A stretch of DNA of 6,520 nucleotides, from contig JAGAEK010000165.1 of assembly GCA_017828835.1 (NCBI GenBank), positions 1 through 6,520 of the forward strand, in the 5' to 3' direction. This document shows, one piece after another, positions 1-5,346 of the stretch. Below the pieces are notes generated by a model. The model searched no databases and was not told the origin of the DNA. It saw only the letters and a program-made list of their open reading frames with translations. The translations under genes and the position numbers were made by a program. Origin of the DNA: Oscillospiraceae bacterium (lineage in GTDB: Bacteria > Bacillota > Clostridia > Oscillospirales > Ruminococcaceae). Numbering within the stretch: the stretch's first letter is position 1; every line of letters starts with the position of its first letter.

Positions 1-218
1 GTGAGTCTTCCGAGATCAGTGAGTCTTCCGAGATCAGTGAGTCTTCCGAGATCAGTGAGTCTTCCGAGATCAGTGAGTCTTCCGAGATCAGTGAGACTTC
101 CGAGATCAGTGAGACTTCCGAGATCAGTGAGACTTCAGAGATCAGTGAGACTTCCGAGATCAGTGAGACTTCAGAGATCAGTGAGGCTTCCGAGATCAGT
201 GAGACTTCAGAGATCAGC
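1..218 (+). repeat. Tandem 18-bp coding minisatellite, 12 units plus a degenerate 13th
   Basis: The unit GTGAGWCTTCCGAGATCA repeats head to tail with no spacers from base 1, with unit boundaries every 18 bases to 216. Units 1-5 are identical (AGT CTT form). Units 6, 7 and 9 carry AGA CTT; 8, 10 and 12 also change TTCC to TTCA; 11 has GGC. Bases 217-234 are a decayed thirteenth copy. In the real reading frame each unit codes E-(S/T/A)-S-E-I-S, so gain or loss of a unit keeps the frame. Units are most uniform at the window edge and diverge towards the Ig-like domains, which suggests recent expansion on the upstream side and an array that continues beyond the window. Each unit also carries one GATC site. 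Confidence 0.97.
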
Positions 219-1748
219 AAGATTTCCGAATCGAGTGCGTCTGAGGAAAGCAAGCCCGTTCAACCAAAATCCGTTACCTTGAGCAAATCCTCCGTTTCAT
301 TGACTGTCGGTGAAACCGAGACCGTATCGGCGACAGTTTCTCCTTCAGACGCTGCTGACAAATCGCTGACGTGGACTACGTCAAACTCTAAAGTCGCCAC
401 CGTCTCAAACGGAAAAATAACCGCCGTTTCAGCCGGAAGCGCAACTATAACCGTATCGACAGTAAACGGCAAAAAAGCTTCCGTTAACGTTACCGTAAAA
501 GCGAAATCCATTGAGCCGGCCTCTGTAACGACGAGTATCTCCTCTGTCAAACTCACCGTAAAAGGCAGCTATCCGATATTCGCGGAAGTATCTCCGAAAA
601 ACGCTGAAGACACTTCGGTGGTCTGGTCGACTTCGGATAATAAAGTCGCTTACGTTTCAAACGGAAAAATCGTTGCCAAAAGCGTCGGTTCCGCTGTAAT
701 CACCGCGACCGCCTCAAACGGTCTGACTTCTTCCGTGTCCGTTACGGTCATCCCGAAACCGACGGTATCCGAATACGGATATTATTATTCCACCCTTTCC
801 AAAGACGTAGATCGCGAAATTTATCAGGCTATTTATAATTGCTTGAAAAATTGCGAGCCCGAAATCAAGGAAGGCAGCTTTTTCGGAAGAAGTGATATAG
901 ATTTCAGCTATATCTTCAGAATATATGAATTTGTCTCGCTCGATAACAGCGAACTATTCCATACCAACAAAGTTACCGGATTGTTGCGTGACGGTCTGTT
1001 GTCCGAGATAAAATTCGAATATTTGATCGAACCCTCCGAATATCAGCAAATGGTTTCTCAAATAGATGCGAAAATAGCTTCGGTGATCGAGGAAGCCAAC
1101 AATATCGACGACGAATATGAAAGAGCTCTTTTGATTTATAATTATATCAAGGAAAACGTTTCTTACGTCAACTACGACAACAACAGCTATAATATCTACG
1201 GCGCGCTGATCAACGGAAAAAGCGTCTGCGAAGGATATTCCGAGGCGTTGACGTATATGTTCAAAAAAGCAGGTATTCCCGCTCTTACCGTTACCGGAAA
1301 GGTTCAGGTAAACCACAGCTGGAATATGGCTGAAATCAACGGATCATGGTATTACCTCGATCTCACGTTCGACGATTCTACGCAAACACAAAATCCCGAC
1401 GGCGTATACCTGAACTATTTCTGTCATGATCTCGCCGCAATTTCAGTCGATCATAAGGTCATAAATTATCTTGACATCCTCCCGAACGCATCGGAAACAC
1501 AGGATAACTTCTTCTTCAGAAATCGCCTTATCGCTAATTCCTGCGACGAAACAGAGCTTGCAAGAATTGCACTGACTTCCTATAACCTTTTCGGCCACGT
1601 CGTGCTGCAGCTTAAATCTGACGAAGATTTCAATACGATCTTGAACAATCAAAATCTCTACAAGATCGCTAAAAGCGTGAAAAGCAAGGTTCCCACTTTC
1701 TCATATGTTTACAACGAGGCAACTAACTCGATCGAACTATTTTTCTAA
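3..1748 (+). CDS. Surface protein with hexapeptide repeats, two BIG2 Ig-like domains and a transglutaminase-like domain (5' end missing)
   Basis: Reading from base 3, the frame is open from the window edge to the TAA at 1746-1748, giving 581 visible residues; the N-terminus, with any signal peptide, lies outside. Residues 1-72 are twelve six-residue repeats (E-S/T/A-S-E-I-S), followed by a Ser/Glu-rich linker. Residues about 88-166 and 170-250 are two BIG2-type Ig-like domains, each with the typical V-SNGKI-A-S-GSA-IT core. Residues about 263-360 are a helical lead-in. Residues about 372-462 match the transglutaminase-like fold: Cys409 in KSVCEGYS, His438 in NHSWNM and Asp453 in YYLDLTFDD form the expected triad. 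About 120 further residues follow, with no LPXTG motif or C-terminal membrane helix. The TTG at 279 could be called as a start, but it falls inside the first Ig-like domain and has no Shine-Dalgarno sequence. Family knowledge suggests an extracellular protein that binds or modifies proteins or wall; the substrate is unknown, and many such domains are proteases or inactive. Confidence 0.85.
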   Translation, partial: ESSEISESSEISESSEISESSEISESSEISETSEISETSEISETSEISETSEISETSEISEASEISETSEISKISESSASEESKPVQPKSVTLSKSSVSLTVGETETVSATVSPSDAADKSLTWTTSNSKVATVSNGKITAVSAGSATITVSTVNGKKASVNVTVKAKSIEPASVTTSISSVKLTVKGSYPIFAEVSPKNAEDTSVVWSTSDNKVAYVSNGKIVAKSVGSAVITATASNGLTSSVSVTVIPKPTVSEYGYYYSTLSKDVDREIYQAIYNCLKNCEPEIKEGSFFGRSDIDFSYIFRIYEFVSLDNSELFHTNKVTGLLRDGLLSEIKFEYLIEPSEYQQMVSQIDAKIASVIEEANNIDDEYERALLIYNYIKENVSYVNYDNNSYNIYGALINGKSVCEGYSEALTYMFKKAGIPALTVTGKVQVNHSWNMAEINGSWYYLDLTFDDSTQTQNPDGVYLNYFCHDLAAISVDHKVINYLDILPNASETQDNFFFRNRLIANSCDETELARIALTSYNLFGHVVLQLKSDEDFNTILNNQNLYKIAKSVKSKVPTFSYVYNEATNSIELFF

Positions 1749-1767
1749 AATATAAACATAATAAAGG

Positions 1768-1803
1768 CCGGCGGCAGAATCTTCTGCCGCCGGTTTTGTT
1801 TTT
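1768..1803 (+). terminator. Rho-independent terminator of the surface-protein gene, possibly bidirectional
   Basis: A GC-rich inverted repeat, CCGGCGGCAGAA at 1768-1779 and TTCTGCCGCCGG at 1782-1793, is perfect over 12 bases (11 pairs with a 4-base loop when folded). It is followed by TTTTGTTTTT. It begins 20 bases after the stop codon of the plus-strand gene. On the minus strand it lies downstream of fumC, but the U-run there (CCTTTATTATG) is weaker. It probably serves mainly the plus strand and may also block fumC read-through. Confidence 0.92.
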
Positions 1804-1829
1804 ACTTTTTCATTTCAATAAAGATCCGT

Positions 1830-3206
1830 TCAGATCATTTCTTCGGGTCGTACCAGACGGTCGAATTCCTCCGCCGTCAGAAATCCCAACTCCACACACG
1901 CCTCCCGAAGCGAGATATTGTTCGTAAATGCACGTTTTGCAACGGCCGCCGCCTTCTCGTAACCTATATAAGGATTCAAAGCAGTTACAATCATCAGAGA
2001 GTTATGCAGGTTCTGACGCATTTTTTCTCTGTCCGGCTTTATTCCCGCGGCACATCTGTCAGTAAACGCTTCGATCGATTCGCTGAGCAGCCTTACTGAC
2101 TGCAAAAAGTTATAGGCGATCACCGGCAGAAATACGTTCAACTCGAAATTTCCCTGAGAAGCGGCAATCCCGATGGCCGCATCGTTACCCATTACCTGTA
2201 CCGCTACCATGGTAACCTGCTCGCACTGTGTGGGATTGACCTTGCCCGGCATTATGGAACTCCCGGGCTCGTTTGCGGGTATCGTTATCTCCCCCAGACC
2301 GCAGCGAGGTCCGCTCGCCATCCATCTGACGTCGTTCGCGATCTTCATCATATCCGCCGCAAGCGCCTTTACCGCTCCGTGGGCGAAAACTATCTCGTCT
2401 TTGCTCGTCAACGCATGAAATTTGTTCTTTGCCGTGCAAAAAGGTTTGCCCGTTATATCGGCAACTTCTGCCGCTGCCTTCTCCGCAAAACCTTCCGGCG
2501 CGTTCAATCCCGTACCGACGGCGGTTCCGCCCAAAGCAAGCTCATAAAGCGGCTCAAGCGAACGCCTTAGCATTTCACTGTCCCGCTCAACGGAACTGCG
2601 CCATCCGCTGATCTCCTGCGAAAACGCAACGGGTACCGCATCCTGCAAATGAGTGCGCCCGCTCTTAACTACTCCGTCATTCTTTTTCTCTAACTCCCGA
2701 AGCGCTTTTATAAACCGCTCCGCCGCAGGAATAAGCTTGTTCTCAATCGAAAGTACCGCAGCGATATGCAGCGCTGACGGGAATGTATCGTTGGATGATT
2801 GAGACATATTTACGTCGTCATTCGGGTGACACGCTTTTTCTCCCAATAACTCGTTGGCACGCGCGGCAATGACCTCGTTTGCGTTCATATTCGACTGAGT
2901 ACCGCTGCCGGTCTGCCATACTACAAGAGGAAAATGTTCTTTGAGCTCTCCGGATTCGACTTCTTTTGCGGCGCGAACAATAGCTTCCGCCTTTTTTTCC
3001 GTCATCTTTTCCGGAACCAAAACGTGGTTTGCCTTTGCCGCTGCGGCTTTCAAAATGCCGAATGCGTTTATTATCTCTTCCGGCATTGTCTCGATCCCTA
3101 CGCCGATCGGAAAGTTTTCCCGACTCCTCTGAGTCTGCGCACCCCAATATTTATCGGCGGGTACGCTCACCTCGCCCATAGCGTCATGTTCAATACGGTA
3201 TTTCAT
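1830..3206 (-). CDS. fumC: Class II fumarate hydratase (fumarase C)
   Basis: This is a 458-residue protein, close to the usual length for the iron-independent homotetrameric fumarases that interconvert fumarate and L-malate in the cytosol. Visible family motifs, in order, are GSGTQSNMNANEV (residues 100-112), SQSSNDTFPSALHIA (from 135), GRTHLQDAVPVAFSQE with the catalytic His186, GGTAVGTGLNAPEGF, and the fumarate-lyase signature GSSIMPGKVNPTQCEQ (315-330) with the catalytic-loop serine at 317. PGKVNPTQ rather than PAKVNP favours fumarase over aspartase. The ATG at 3206 was chosen because MKYRIEHD matches the family N-terminus and GGAGG lies 6 nt upstream. A longer frame reaching 3347 would add 47 basic, unrelated residues and overlap the preceding gene. 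It is the last gene of a three-gene minus-strand operon, starting 14 nt after the 72-aa membrane protein. All key residues are present. Confidence 0.96.
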   Translation of the reverse strand: MKYRIEHDAMGEVSVPADKYWGAQTQRSRENFPIGVGIETMPEEIINAFGILKAAAAKANHVLVPEKMTEKKAEAIVRAAKEVESGELKEHFPLVVWQTGSGTQSNMNANEVIAARANELLGEKACHPNDDVNMSQSSNDTFPSALHIAAVLSIENKLIPAAERFIKALRELEKKNDGVVKSGRTHLQDAVPVAFSQEISGWRSSVERDSEMLRRSLEPLYELALGGTAVGTGLNAPEGFAEKAAAEVADITGKPFCTAKNKFHALTSKDEIVFAHGAVKALAADMMKIANDVRWMASGPRCGLGEITIPANEPGSSIMPGKVNPTQCEQVTMVAVQVMGNDAAIGIAASQGNFELNVFLPVIAYNFLQSVRLLSESIEAFTDRCAAGIKPDREKMRQNLHNSLMIVTALNPYIGYEKAAAVAKRAFTNNISLREACVELGFLTAEEFDRLVRPEEMI

Positions 3207-3212
3207 TGGAAA

Positions 3213-3217
3213 CCTCC
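3213..3217 (-). promoter_or_regulatory. Ribosome binding site that fixes the fumC start
   Basis: GGAGG on the minus strand lies 6 nt before the ATG at 3206 and inside the 14-nt gap after the stop codon of the upstream small membrane gene. No comparable site precedes the longer alternative start at 3347. Confidence 0.85.
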
Positions 3218-3220
3218 GTT

Positions 3221-3439
3221 TTATTTTGATTTTTTGCGAAATACGACCGCTAAAACCACACATACGGCAATCCCGATAACAAACGGTATCGCCAACAGAA
3301 ACGCGGCTTCGGCAGGAAGACTGTAACCCAAATGCATACCGCCGCAAAGAATATCACGATAGTTATAAGCCACTACTCCGCACATGACGTCAGACAAAAC
3401 AACAGCGATCGCAATAAACAAATAACTCAACTTTTTCAT
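3221..3439 (-). CDS. Small two-helix membrane protein of unknown function (72 aa)
   Basis: I do not recognise the family. The protein has a basic start (MKK), a first hydrophobic segment at about residues 5-25, a short loop at about 26-42 (YNYRDILCGGMHLGYS), a second hydrophobic segment at about 43-67, and a basic end (RKKSK). Positive charge at both ends predicts an N-in/C-in hairpin with the Cys- and Gly-containing loop outside. The start is ATG at 3439, with a weak AAGGA about 10 nt upstream. It is real rather than chance: it fills the gap between two same-strand genes at operon spacing (26 nt after the previous stop, 14 nt before fumC) and has clear membrane-protein composition. No functional link to fumarase is visible beyond co-transcription. 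Confidence 0.72.
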   Translation of the reverse strand: MKKLSYLFIAIAVVLSDVMCGVVAYNYRDILCGGMHLGYSLPAEAAFLLAIPFVIGIAVCVVLAVVFRKKSK

Positions 3440-3465
3440 TTTATCACTATCCTTAAATATGCTTT

Positions 3466-3987
3466 TTACTGCTCGGACTCCGCCGTATTTTCTTCTGCCG
3501 CTTTATTTTCGGCTCTTGCAATAGCTTCCCTTTTCTTTACGTTATATCTTATCAGATATATTATCCATCTGATCAAATCAAGCACATAAAATACGTATGA
3601 GATCAGTATCGCTAAAGAAAAGGCCTTTATATACAGTTCCTGCGAGAATTTTTCAACGAAAAAACCTACTCCGCCGATCACCGGATATAAAAACGGCGGT
3701 ATAAACATAATAAAATACGTGAGCTTCGAAAATATGCAGGGCCCTACGCTGTCAAAAATATAAACAAACGCCGCAACTATTATCATTATGACCCATTTGA
3801 CCAGCAGTTCCATCAAATCTTCGCCCAATCCTTTTCCCCACGGGAAAAGATCTACTCCTGCCGAAATTCTTTCTCTTAACGTATATGTTATAATGACAAG
3901 GGCAATAAATGCGACCGCAAACAATGAATAATATATGCCTCTCATTATCTGTGATCCGATGCTTCTTCCTTTATTTTCTCTTGACAT
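3466..3987 (-). CDS. Uncharacterised four-helix membrane protein (173 aa), first gene of the fumC operon
   Basis: I do not recognise the family. Hydrophobic segments lie at about residues 18-36, 62-79, 88-110 and 119-146. A Lys/Arg/Glu/Ala-rich tail follows at 150-173 (NVKKREAIARAENKAAEEN), which looks cytoplasmic and helical. The N-terminal 16 residues are polar and basic (MSRENKGRS), so both ends are predicted inside. The ATG at 3987 was chosen over the TTG at 4047, which would add 20 residues: the ATG has AAAGGA 9 nt upstream, whereas the TTG overlaps the -35 box of the candidate promoter and has no good Shine-Dalgarno sequence. It lies 26 nt ahead of the 72-aa membrane gene and heads the transcription unit. 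No catalytic or binding motif stands out; a transporter accessory, sensor or envelope role would be guesswork. Confidence 0.8.
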   Translation of the reverse strand: MSRENKGRSIGSQIMRGIYYSLFAVAFIALVIITYTLRERISAGVDLFPWGKGLGEDLMELLVKWVIMIIVAAFVYIFDSVGPCIFSKLTYFIMFIPPFLYPVIGGVGFFVEKFSQELYIKAFSLAILISYVFYVLDLIRWIIYLIRYNVKKREAIARAENKAAEENTAESEQ

Positions 3988-3996
3988 TAGCTCCCA

Positions 3997-4002
3997 TCCT
4001 TT
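3997..4002 (-). promoter_or_regulatory. Ribosome binding site of the 173-aa membrane protein
   Basis: AAAGGA on the minus strand lies 9 nt before the ATG at 3987. A second purine stretch, GGGAG, sits only 3 nt away and is probably too close to be the main site. This decides the start in favour of 3987. Confidence 0.65.
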
Positions 4003-4018
4003 CACTTGATGTCTTTTT

Positions 4019-4047
4019 ATTTTATCAATTTTTTCATAAAAATTCAA
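4019..4047 (-). promoter_or_regulatory. Candidate sigma-A promoter of the membrane protein / fumC operon
   Basis: On the minus strand TTGAAT (4042-4047) and TAAAAT (4019-4024) are separated by exactly 17 nt. Transcription would begin near 4012, leaving a leader of about 25 nt before the ATG at 3987. It lies just past the pduL terminator, where a new promoter is needed. The surroundings are AT-rich, so a chance match is possible. Confidence 0.55.
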
Positions 4048-4068
4048 TGCCTTTTTATAAATATTTTA

Positions 4069-4114
4069 TTTTCGCAAAAAATAAAACGGAGCAGCCTTTC
4101 AAAAAGACTGCTCC
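4069..4114 (-). terminator. Rho-independent terminator of pduL
   Basis: In minus-strand RNA the arms GGAGCAG (4108-4114) and CUGCUCC (4088-4094) form a 7-bp stem. It extends inward through UCUUU/AAAGG, with one U-G pair, to a UUG loop, and is followed by GUUUUAUUUUUU. It begins 21 nt after the pduL stop, so pduL should not read efficiently into the fumC operon. Confidence 0.88.
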
Positions 4115-4135
4115 TCATCATTGTTGTCACAGCTG

Positions 4136-4714
4136 TTAAAGCTCTACTATCTCACCGTATACGGTCCCGGACGCGCCCGCCGCATTCGCTTCGTCTGTAT
4201 CGATATGCATGGCAAGTCTGAAATTCGGACTTACTCTTATAACGACGTCCTCAAAAATAAGACTGCGTTCGCTCGTTTCGACTCTTACCGCAACTATATC
4301 CTTATCCTTTTTTCCAAACTCAGCGGCGTCTTCCGGCTGCATGTGTATATGTCTTTTCGCAGCGATCACGCCTTCTTTAAGCTCGACCTCTCCGCAGGGT
4401 CCGACAAGTTTGCAAGCTCCGCTTCCTTCTACGTTTCCGGATTCTCTTACAGGTGCCGCAACTCCGAGACTTCTTGCGTCTGTCAAAGATATCTCGACCT
4501 GCGTCGCTTTTCTCTCCGGTCCGAGTATCGACACTCCCGCGATCGTTTTCTTCGGTCCTACTATATCTACTCTTTCTTCAGTCGCAAACTGTCCCGGCTG
4601 AGAAAGATCCTTCTTTTTATGAAGCTGTGCGCCTTTTCCGAATAAAGTTTCGAGATCCTCTTTCGTTACGTGTACGTGACGGGCAGAAGTCTCAACGATA
4701 AATTTTTTCGACAT
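4136..4714 (-). CDS. pduL: Phosphate propanoyltransferase / acetyltransferase, PduL type
   Basis: This 192-residue protein matches the PduL family, zinc enzymes that convert acetyl- or propanoyl-CoA plus phosphate to the acyl phosphate plus CoA. They are unrelated in sequence to classical Pta. The two related barrel halves are visible: SARHVHVT at 10-17 (His13, His15), GPERKATQVEISLTDAR at 65-81 (Arg68, Glu74), AKRHIHM at 119-125 (His122, His124), and FRLAMHIDTDEANAA at 165-179 (His170). These match the metal-binding and active-site positions known for the family. The start at 4714 follows GGAGG by 8 nt, and the family core begins almost at once. There is therefore no N-terminal extension of the kind that targets PduL to a microcompartment shell, and no shell genes are nearby. 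I infer a cytosolic enzyme for acetate or propionate formation with ATP gain through an acyl kinase encoded elsewhere. It is transcribed alone, divergently from ireB. Confidence 0.95.
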   Translation of the reverse strand: MSKKFIVETSARHVHVTKEDLETLFGKGAQLHKKKDLSQPGQFATEERVDIVGPKKTIAGVSILGPERKATQVEISLTDARSLGVAAPVRESGNVEGSGACKLVGPCGEVELKEGVIAAKRHIHMQPEDAAEFGKKDKDIVAVRVETSERSLIFEDVVIRVSPNFRLAMHIDTDEANAAGASGTVYGEIVEL

Positions 4715-4754
4715 TTTTTATTCCTCCGTTTTTGTTTTTTTATTCCAATGTTAT

Positions 4755-4783
4755 ATTCTAAACCACATTTATATTTTTTTCAA
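4755..4783 (-). promoter_or_regulatory. Candidate sigma-A promoter of pduL
   Basis: On the minus strand TTGAAA (4778-4783) and TAGAAT (4755-4760) are separated by 17 nt. The predicted start of transcription is near 4748, giving a leader of about 35 nt with GGAGG at 4723-4727. It occupies the pduL side of the 180-nt divergent region shared with ireB. Confidence 0.68.
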
Positions 4784-4825
4784 GTATTATAAAATTTATT
4801 TTTATGCAAAATCATTTAATTTATC

Positions 4826-4854
4826 TTGATTAACGGATTTATTTGTAGTATAAT
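4826..4854 (+). promoter_or_regulatory. Sigma-A promoter of ireB
   Basis: TTGATT (4826-4831), a 17-nt spacer, and a perfect TATAAT (4849-4854) give a predicted transcription start near 4861 and a leader of about 34 nt. The -35 box lies about 43 nt from that of pduL on the opposite strand, so one bound regulator could in principle affect both. No clear operator palindrome was seen between them. Confidence 0.8.
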
Positions 4855-4894
4855 GATTTTACAAGATCATATATAACGACCGAGAGGAGCAATA

Positions 4895-5143
4895 ATGATG
4901 AATGATCCAACCATTTCCTTCAGTATATACGAAGATAAAGAAACCGAAATCAAAAACACTTTGAATATCGTATACAACGCTTTGAAACAAAAAGGATATA
5001 ATCCCATAAACCAACTCGTCGGATATATTCTTTCGGAAGATCCGACGTATATCACGACTTTTAACAACGCTCGCAGTTTGATCAGAAAAATCGACCGTGA
5101 CGAACTGCTGCAGCTCCTTTTTAAAAAATATTTGGACGACTAA
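4895..5143 (+). CDS. ireB: IreB-family regulatory phosphoprotein (UPF0297 / YrzL)
   Basis: This 82-residue protein matches the IreB family along its whole length. The diagnostic stretches are VYNALKQKGYNPINQLVGY (residues 26-44), LSEDPTYITTFNNARSLIRK (46-65) and a C-terminal DELLQLLFKKYL helix. In Enterococcus faecalis IreB is phosphorylated on N-terminal threonines by the PASTA kinase IreK and restrains cephalosporin resistance. A threonine (Thr6) is present in the corresponding N-terminal stretch here, but its use is inferred. Two consecutive ATG codons (4895 and 4898) follow GAGAGGAG: spacing is 5 nt to the first and 8 nt to the second, so an 81-aa product is equally possible. In many Bacillota the gene is followed by a RuvX/YqgF homologue; here a terminator follows at once, so it is a single-gene unit. 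Confidence 0.95.
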   Translation: MMNDPTISFSIYEDKETEIKNTLNIVYNALKQKGYNPINQLVGYILSEDPTYITTFNNARSLIRKIDRDELLQLLFKKYLDD

Positions 5144-5150
5144 AAGCTTG

Positions 5151-5186
5151 ATGCACCTGAATTCAATTCGGGTGCATTATTTTTTT
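5151..5186 (+). terminator. Rho-independent terminator of ireB
   Basis: ATGCACC (5151-5157) pairs with GGTGCAT (5171-5177). The stem continues inward with TGAA/TTCG, including one T-G pair, around a TTCAA loop, and is followed by TATTTTTTT. It starts 7 nt after the ireB stop codon and separates ireB from the next gene. Confidence 0.92.
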
Positions 5187-5249
5187 GCTCTATTTTCGTA
5201 TTTTTACTGTAAAACCGGCCGCCTTGTCGCTTTTTTAAAAACGCTGTTG

Positions 5250-5278
5250 TTGACAAAATAAGACTTATTAAATATAAT
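5250..5278 (+). promoter_or_regulatory. Perfect-consensus sigma-A promoter of the CvpA-like gene
   Basis: TTGACA (5250-5255), a 17-nt AT-rich spacer and TATAAT (5273-5278) match both consensus hexamers and the ideal spacing. The predicted start is near 5285, leaving a leader of about 60 nt before the ATG at 5347. It lies in the 203-nt gap between ireB and the next gene; the rest of that gap holds only the ireB terminator and the leader hairpin. Confidence 0.9.
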
Positions 5279-5297
5279 ATTTACAAAATAACAGTGT

Positions 5298-5333
5298 TGT
5301 GTTCTTTGAAAAACCGTTTTTCGGCCGAACACA
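5298..5333 (+). promoter_or_regulatory. Leader hairpin immediately upstream of the ribosome binding site
   Basis: TGTGTTC (5298-5304) and GAACACA (5327-5333) are perfect 7-base inverted arms. Nested inside, GAAAAAC (5308-5314) and GTTTTTC (5316-5322) form a second inverted pair. The outer arm ends 1 nt before AAAGGA (5335-5340). This could tune translation or protect the transcript, but no U-run follows and the Shine-Dalgarno sequence itself is not paired, so a regulatory role is uncertain. Confidence 0.5.
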
Positions 5334-5346
5334 GAAAGGAAATTAT

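Noticed and set aside
1..234. CRISPR-like array
   Set aside because: Units are 18 bp, directly adjacent with no spacers, and lie in frame within a protein gene; no cas genes are present.
1..282. A first-frame open stretch giving V-S-L-P-R-S repeats from GTG at base 1
   Set aside because: It is a shadow of the 18-bp array. The third frame is also open and joins directly to recognisable Ig-like and transglutaminase domains, while this frame ends with no domain.
2934..3326. Plus-strand open frames opposite the fumC start region
   Set aside because: They overlap the conserved N-terminal half of fumarase and the small membrane gene in antisense and show no domain or start signal.
3207..3347. Upstream extension of fumC by 47 codons
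   Set aside because: The extra residues are basic and unlike any fumarase N-terminus, they overlap the 72-aa membrane gene, and the good ribosome binding site is at 3213-3217.
3988..4047. TTG start at 4047 for the 173-aa membrane protein
   Set aside because: It overlaps the -35 box of the candidate promoter, so it would not be transcribed from it, and it lacks a clear Shine-Dalgarno sequence; ATG at 3987 has AAAGGA at 9 nt.
4121..4701. Long plus-strand open frames opposite pduL
   Set aside because: They are antisense shadows of a clear PduL coding sequence, with no ribosome binding site and no recognisable domain.
4136..5143. Part of a bacterial microcompartment locus because of pduL
   Set aside because: PduL here lacks the targeting extension, and no shell, dehydratase or aldehyde dehydrogenase genes are in the window.
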